Shown here: in pieces, positions 6,503-7,914 of the stretch | Layout: the number at the start of each line of letters is the position of its first letter | Position numbering within the stretch: the first letter of the stretch is position 1 | NCBI GenBank assembly: GCA_034437695.1 | Contig: DAOTTJ010000205.1 | Coordinates: 1 to 7,914, forward strand | Reading direction: 5' to 3' | Length of the DNA stretch: 7,914 nt | Source of the DNA: Paraktedonobacter sp034437695 | Lineage (GTDB): Bacteria; Chloroflexota; Ktedonobacteria; Ktedonobacterales; Ktedonobacteraceae | The notes under the pieces: model-generated | Told to the model about the DNA's origin: nothing | The model's input: the letters and a program-made list of their open reading frames with translations, nothing else | Databases searched by the model: none | Position numbers and translations under genes: made by a program

Positions 6503-6862
6503 GAGGGCACAGCCCTCTGCGTCTTCTCCCTCCCGTGCCGCTGCCAGCAGCGCACAGGAGTTAGCTCCTACAGCCGATCCCAAACCCTGGGGTGGGGGTT
6601 GCAAGCAGCATAGTGCTCTGCCAAGCTTCGATTGACTGGCGGGGATGCAAGGGGTGCAACCCCTTGACTGAGGTCCAGGGCTGTGTCCCAGCCTTTCTCC
6701 CGCTTCGCCGCAGGCGACGCGTCAGAGGAAGCTTGACAGAGCAAGAGGCGTGAAGCGAAGCGGGAGTGCAGAGGGCTTTCCATCTGCTACCTTCATGCCT
6801 ATTAGTGGGGGAGAGTTGCAAGCCAGAGGCTTGCAGAGCATGAAATAGCCCTGGGAGCTAGC
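6503..6862. repeat. Hairpin-dense noncoding repeat-like region upstream of the actin gene
   Basis: Open frames here overlap in several phases and show no domain character, so I read it as noncoding. It holds many inverted repeats: GAGGGC-ACA-GCCCTC (6503-6517), AGGAG-TTAG-CTCCT (6556-6569), CAAGGGG with CCCCTTG (6648-6666), CTCCCGCTTCGC (6697-6708) with GCGAAGCGGGAG (6755-6766), and TGCAAGCC-AGA-GGCTTGCA (6817-6835). AGCCCTCTGC (6511-6520) is the perfect inverse of GCAGAGGGCT (6768-6777). GTTGCAAGC occurs at 6598 and 6815 in the same direction, and TAGCTCC (6563-6569) is inverted at 6854-6860. A decayed MITE-like element or cluster of REP-like sequences fits; a structured RNA is possible. There are no clear terminal repeats or target duplications to set exact borders. 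Confidence 0.45.
6697..6766. repeat. Perfect 12-base inverted repeat with a nested CGCC-GCA-GGCG hairpin
   Basis: CTCCCGCTTCGC (6697-6708) pairs with GCGAAGCGGGAG (6755-6766) over a 46-base interval. Inside the left arm starts a second possible stem, TCGCC-GCA-GGCGA (6705-6717), so two alternative foldings compete. The 14 bases at 6705-6718 are identical to 3075-3088 in the hairpin after the HEAT gene. Confidence 0.6.
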
Positions 6863-6913
6863 CGACCAACACTAGACTGATCTGGTTTTGTAAGAATTAT
6901 CGATCACTTTAAC

Positions 6914-6934
6914 GAGGAGAGAGAGAGAAAAGAG
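6914..6934 (+). promoter_or_regulatory. GA-rich leader with an unusual ribosome binding region
   Basis: A nearly pure purine tract runs up to the start of the actin-like gene. Its best Shine-Dalgarno match, GAGGAG (6914-6919), is 18 bases before the ATG at 6938, which is too far for normal use; a weaker AAGAG (6930-6934) is three bases away. There is no alternative ATG upstream in frame, so the start is still 6938. Confidence 0.4.
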
Positions 6935-6937
6935 TCC

Positions 6938-7914
6938 ATGAAATGGTATCCTTATGGCCATGATTTTGGCAATGCAGACATAGGCGGGGTTACAGTTATC
7001 AACGGAAATGTGTTTTCACGTAGTATTCCCACTGCATTTGCCAAAGTCGATACCACTGCAATGCAAAACCTGGGTATCAGTGTAGACGATATCAATACGC
7101 ATATTGTGCGCTTCCACAGTGAAACGATGACCTATGCTATTGGTGAATTAGCGCTGCAACAATCGGCCGATGTCTATCATGGACGTGGCGACATTCAGCG
7201 CTACGCCAGCAAATACAGCCTCAAAGGTCTGCTCACCATTGCTTCCCTGCTGATCCCTGACACAGAATTTGGGATATACGTTGTCACCGGTCTGCCTGCG
7301 GAGACATATATTAAAAATATGGAGCTGCGCAAAGCTATTAATGACAGCCTGGATGGCGTTCACGTCTTTACGCTCGACAACGGCAAAACCTGGCGGCACG
7401 TGACCGTCGAGGTCGCTACGGTGGTCATGGAAGGCGCAGGCGCACTGATTGCCTACGGCGATAAATCGGGCAGCAAGCTCACCGAAAGCGCAGCTATCGA
7501 TATTGGTGGGCGTACCACCGATCTGTATGTAGCGCGTAAACAGGTGCCGGTCACCGAATACTGTAAAGGGAAGCCGGTCGGTGTCGAGTCCGCGACCCAG
7601 ATTTTTATGGATAGTTTTGAGGCCAAGTTTAACCGCTCTCTCTCATTGCTTGAGGCTCGTGAGGTAATGTACGCATTTGCTTCAAACGGCAAACGCCACT
7701 ACCCCGACCTGACGGTCTACGGCAAAGTCGTCGATGAACACGACCTTGAGCAGCTTGTTCAGGAAGCAGTTACTCAGATCGGCAGAGAAATAGTTTCGTT
7801 TGTAGCCTCTGCCTGGCGGCAAAGCGACCGCGATGCCGTGGCTGCCAGCTTTAATCCGGGGCTCTGTATCGGTGGGGGTGTCTACTACTTCTTCTATTTT
7901 CTGAGACGCCGCAT
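6938..7914 (+). CDS. ParM/StbA-like actin ATPase (3' end beyond the window)
   Basis: The frame is open for 325 codons to the right edge and has no stop, so the protein is partial. It belongs to the actin-like ATPases related to plasmid-partition ParM/Alp proteins, which polymerise with ATP to move DNA. The phosphate 1 loop is DFGN at residues 9-12, close to the N-terminus as expected. TGLP at 117-120 is typical of this branch. The phosphate 2 motif is AIDIGGRTTDLYV (186-198), with Asp188, Gly190-191, Thr193-194 and Asp195. The adenosine motif is GLCIGGGVYYF (308-318). No MreB-like membrane helix or signal peptide is seen. A ParM-type gene is usually followed by a small DNA-binding adaptor (ParR) and centromere repeats; any adaptor would lie beyond the window. 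It could serve a plasmid, an integrated element or a chromosomal role. The start is the only ATG in frame; its ribosome binding site is weak. Confidence 0.9.
   Translation, partial: MKWYPYGHDFGNADIGGVTVINGNVFSRSIPTAFAKVDTTAMQNLGISVDDINTHIVRFHSETMTYAIGELALQQSADVYHGRGDIQRYASKYSLKGLLTIASLLIPDTEFGIYVVTGLPAETYIKNMELRKAINDSLDGVHVFTLDNGKTWRHVTVEVATVVMEGAGALIAYGDKSGSKLTESAAIDIGGRTTDLYVARKQVPVTEYCKGKPVGVESATQIFMDSFEAKFNRSLSLLEAREVMYAFASNGKRHYPDLTVYGKVVDEHDLEQLVQEAVTQIGREIVSFVASAWRQSDRDAVAASFNPGLCIGGGVYYFFYFLRRR

Noticed and set aside
6561..6821. Minus-strand open frames in the gap before the actin-like gene
   Set aside because: Several overlapping frames of low-complexity Arg, Ser and Pro composition across inverted repeats; no ribosome binding site or domain. 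Better explained as noncoding repeat sequence.

Overview
The window looks like chromosome or large-replicon DNA from a spore-forming, mycelial Chloroflexota bacterium of the Ktedonobacteria type. This is an inference from several things seen together: strong AGGAGG-type ribosome binding sites, mixed GC-moderate codon use, a secreted Ig/CBM2 cellulose-binding protein, a long HEAT-repeat protein, a degenerate GGDEF domain joined to a GspE N-terminal domain, and a ParM-like actin. No rRNA or other marker gene is present to confirm it. I see no tRNA, CRISPR array, transposase or intact insertion sequence.

Layout from left to right. Positions 9-1151 (minus strand) encode a secreted protein with two Ig-like domains and a C-terminal CBM2. 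Positions 1152-1692 hold no intact gene; the right half (about 1390-1662) looks like the C-terminal remnant of a TetR-family regulator. Positions 1693-3003 (plus) encode a HEAT-repeat protein, followed by two very long, nearly perfect hairpins (3018-3106), the first of which looks like an intrinsic terminator. Positions 3236-4171 (plus) encode an all-helical protein I do not recognise, behind a good sigma-70-like promoter. Positions 4425-5240 (plus) encode a two-part GNAT acetyltransferase. Its promoter is near consensus and carries a dyad repeat over the -35 box. Positions 5380-6231 (plus) encode a signalling-type protein in which a GGDEF-like domain has lost its catalytic motif and is followed by a GspE/PilB N-terminal-like domain without the ATPase. 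Positions 6232-6937 are gene-free and rich in inverted repeats. From 6938 to the right edge runs the start of a ParM/StbA-like actin ATPase (325 codons seen, no stop).

The plus-strand genes are mostly separate units with their own ribosome binding sites and sizeable gaps. Only the GNAT gene and the GGDEF-like gene (139 bases apart, no terminator seen) could plausibly share a transcript. I do not see a clear multi-gene defence, biosynthetic or secretion system. The points most worth following up are the degenerate GGDEF/GspE_N protein, the ParM-like actin beyond the edge, the unrecognised helical protein, the tandem hairpins, and the repeat-rich gap before the actin gene.
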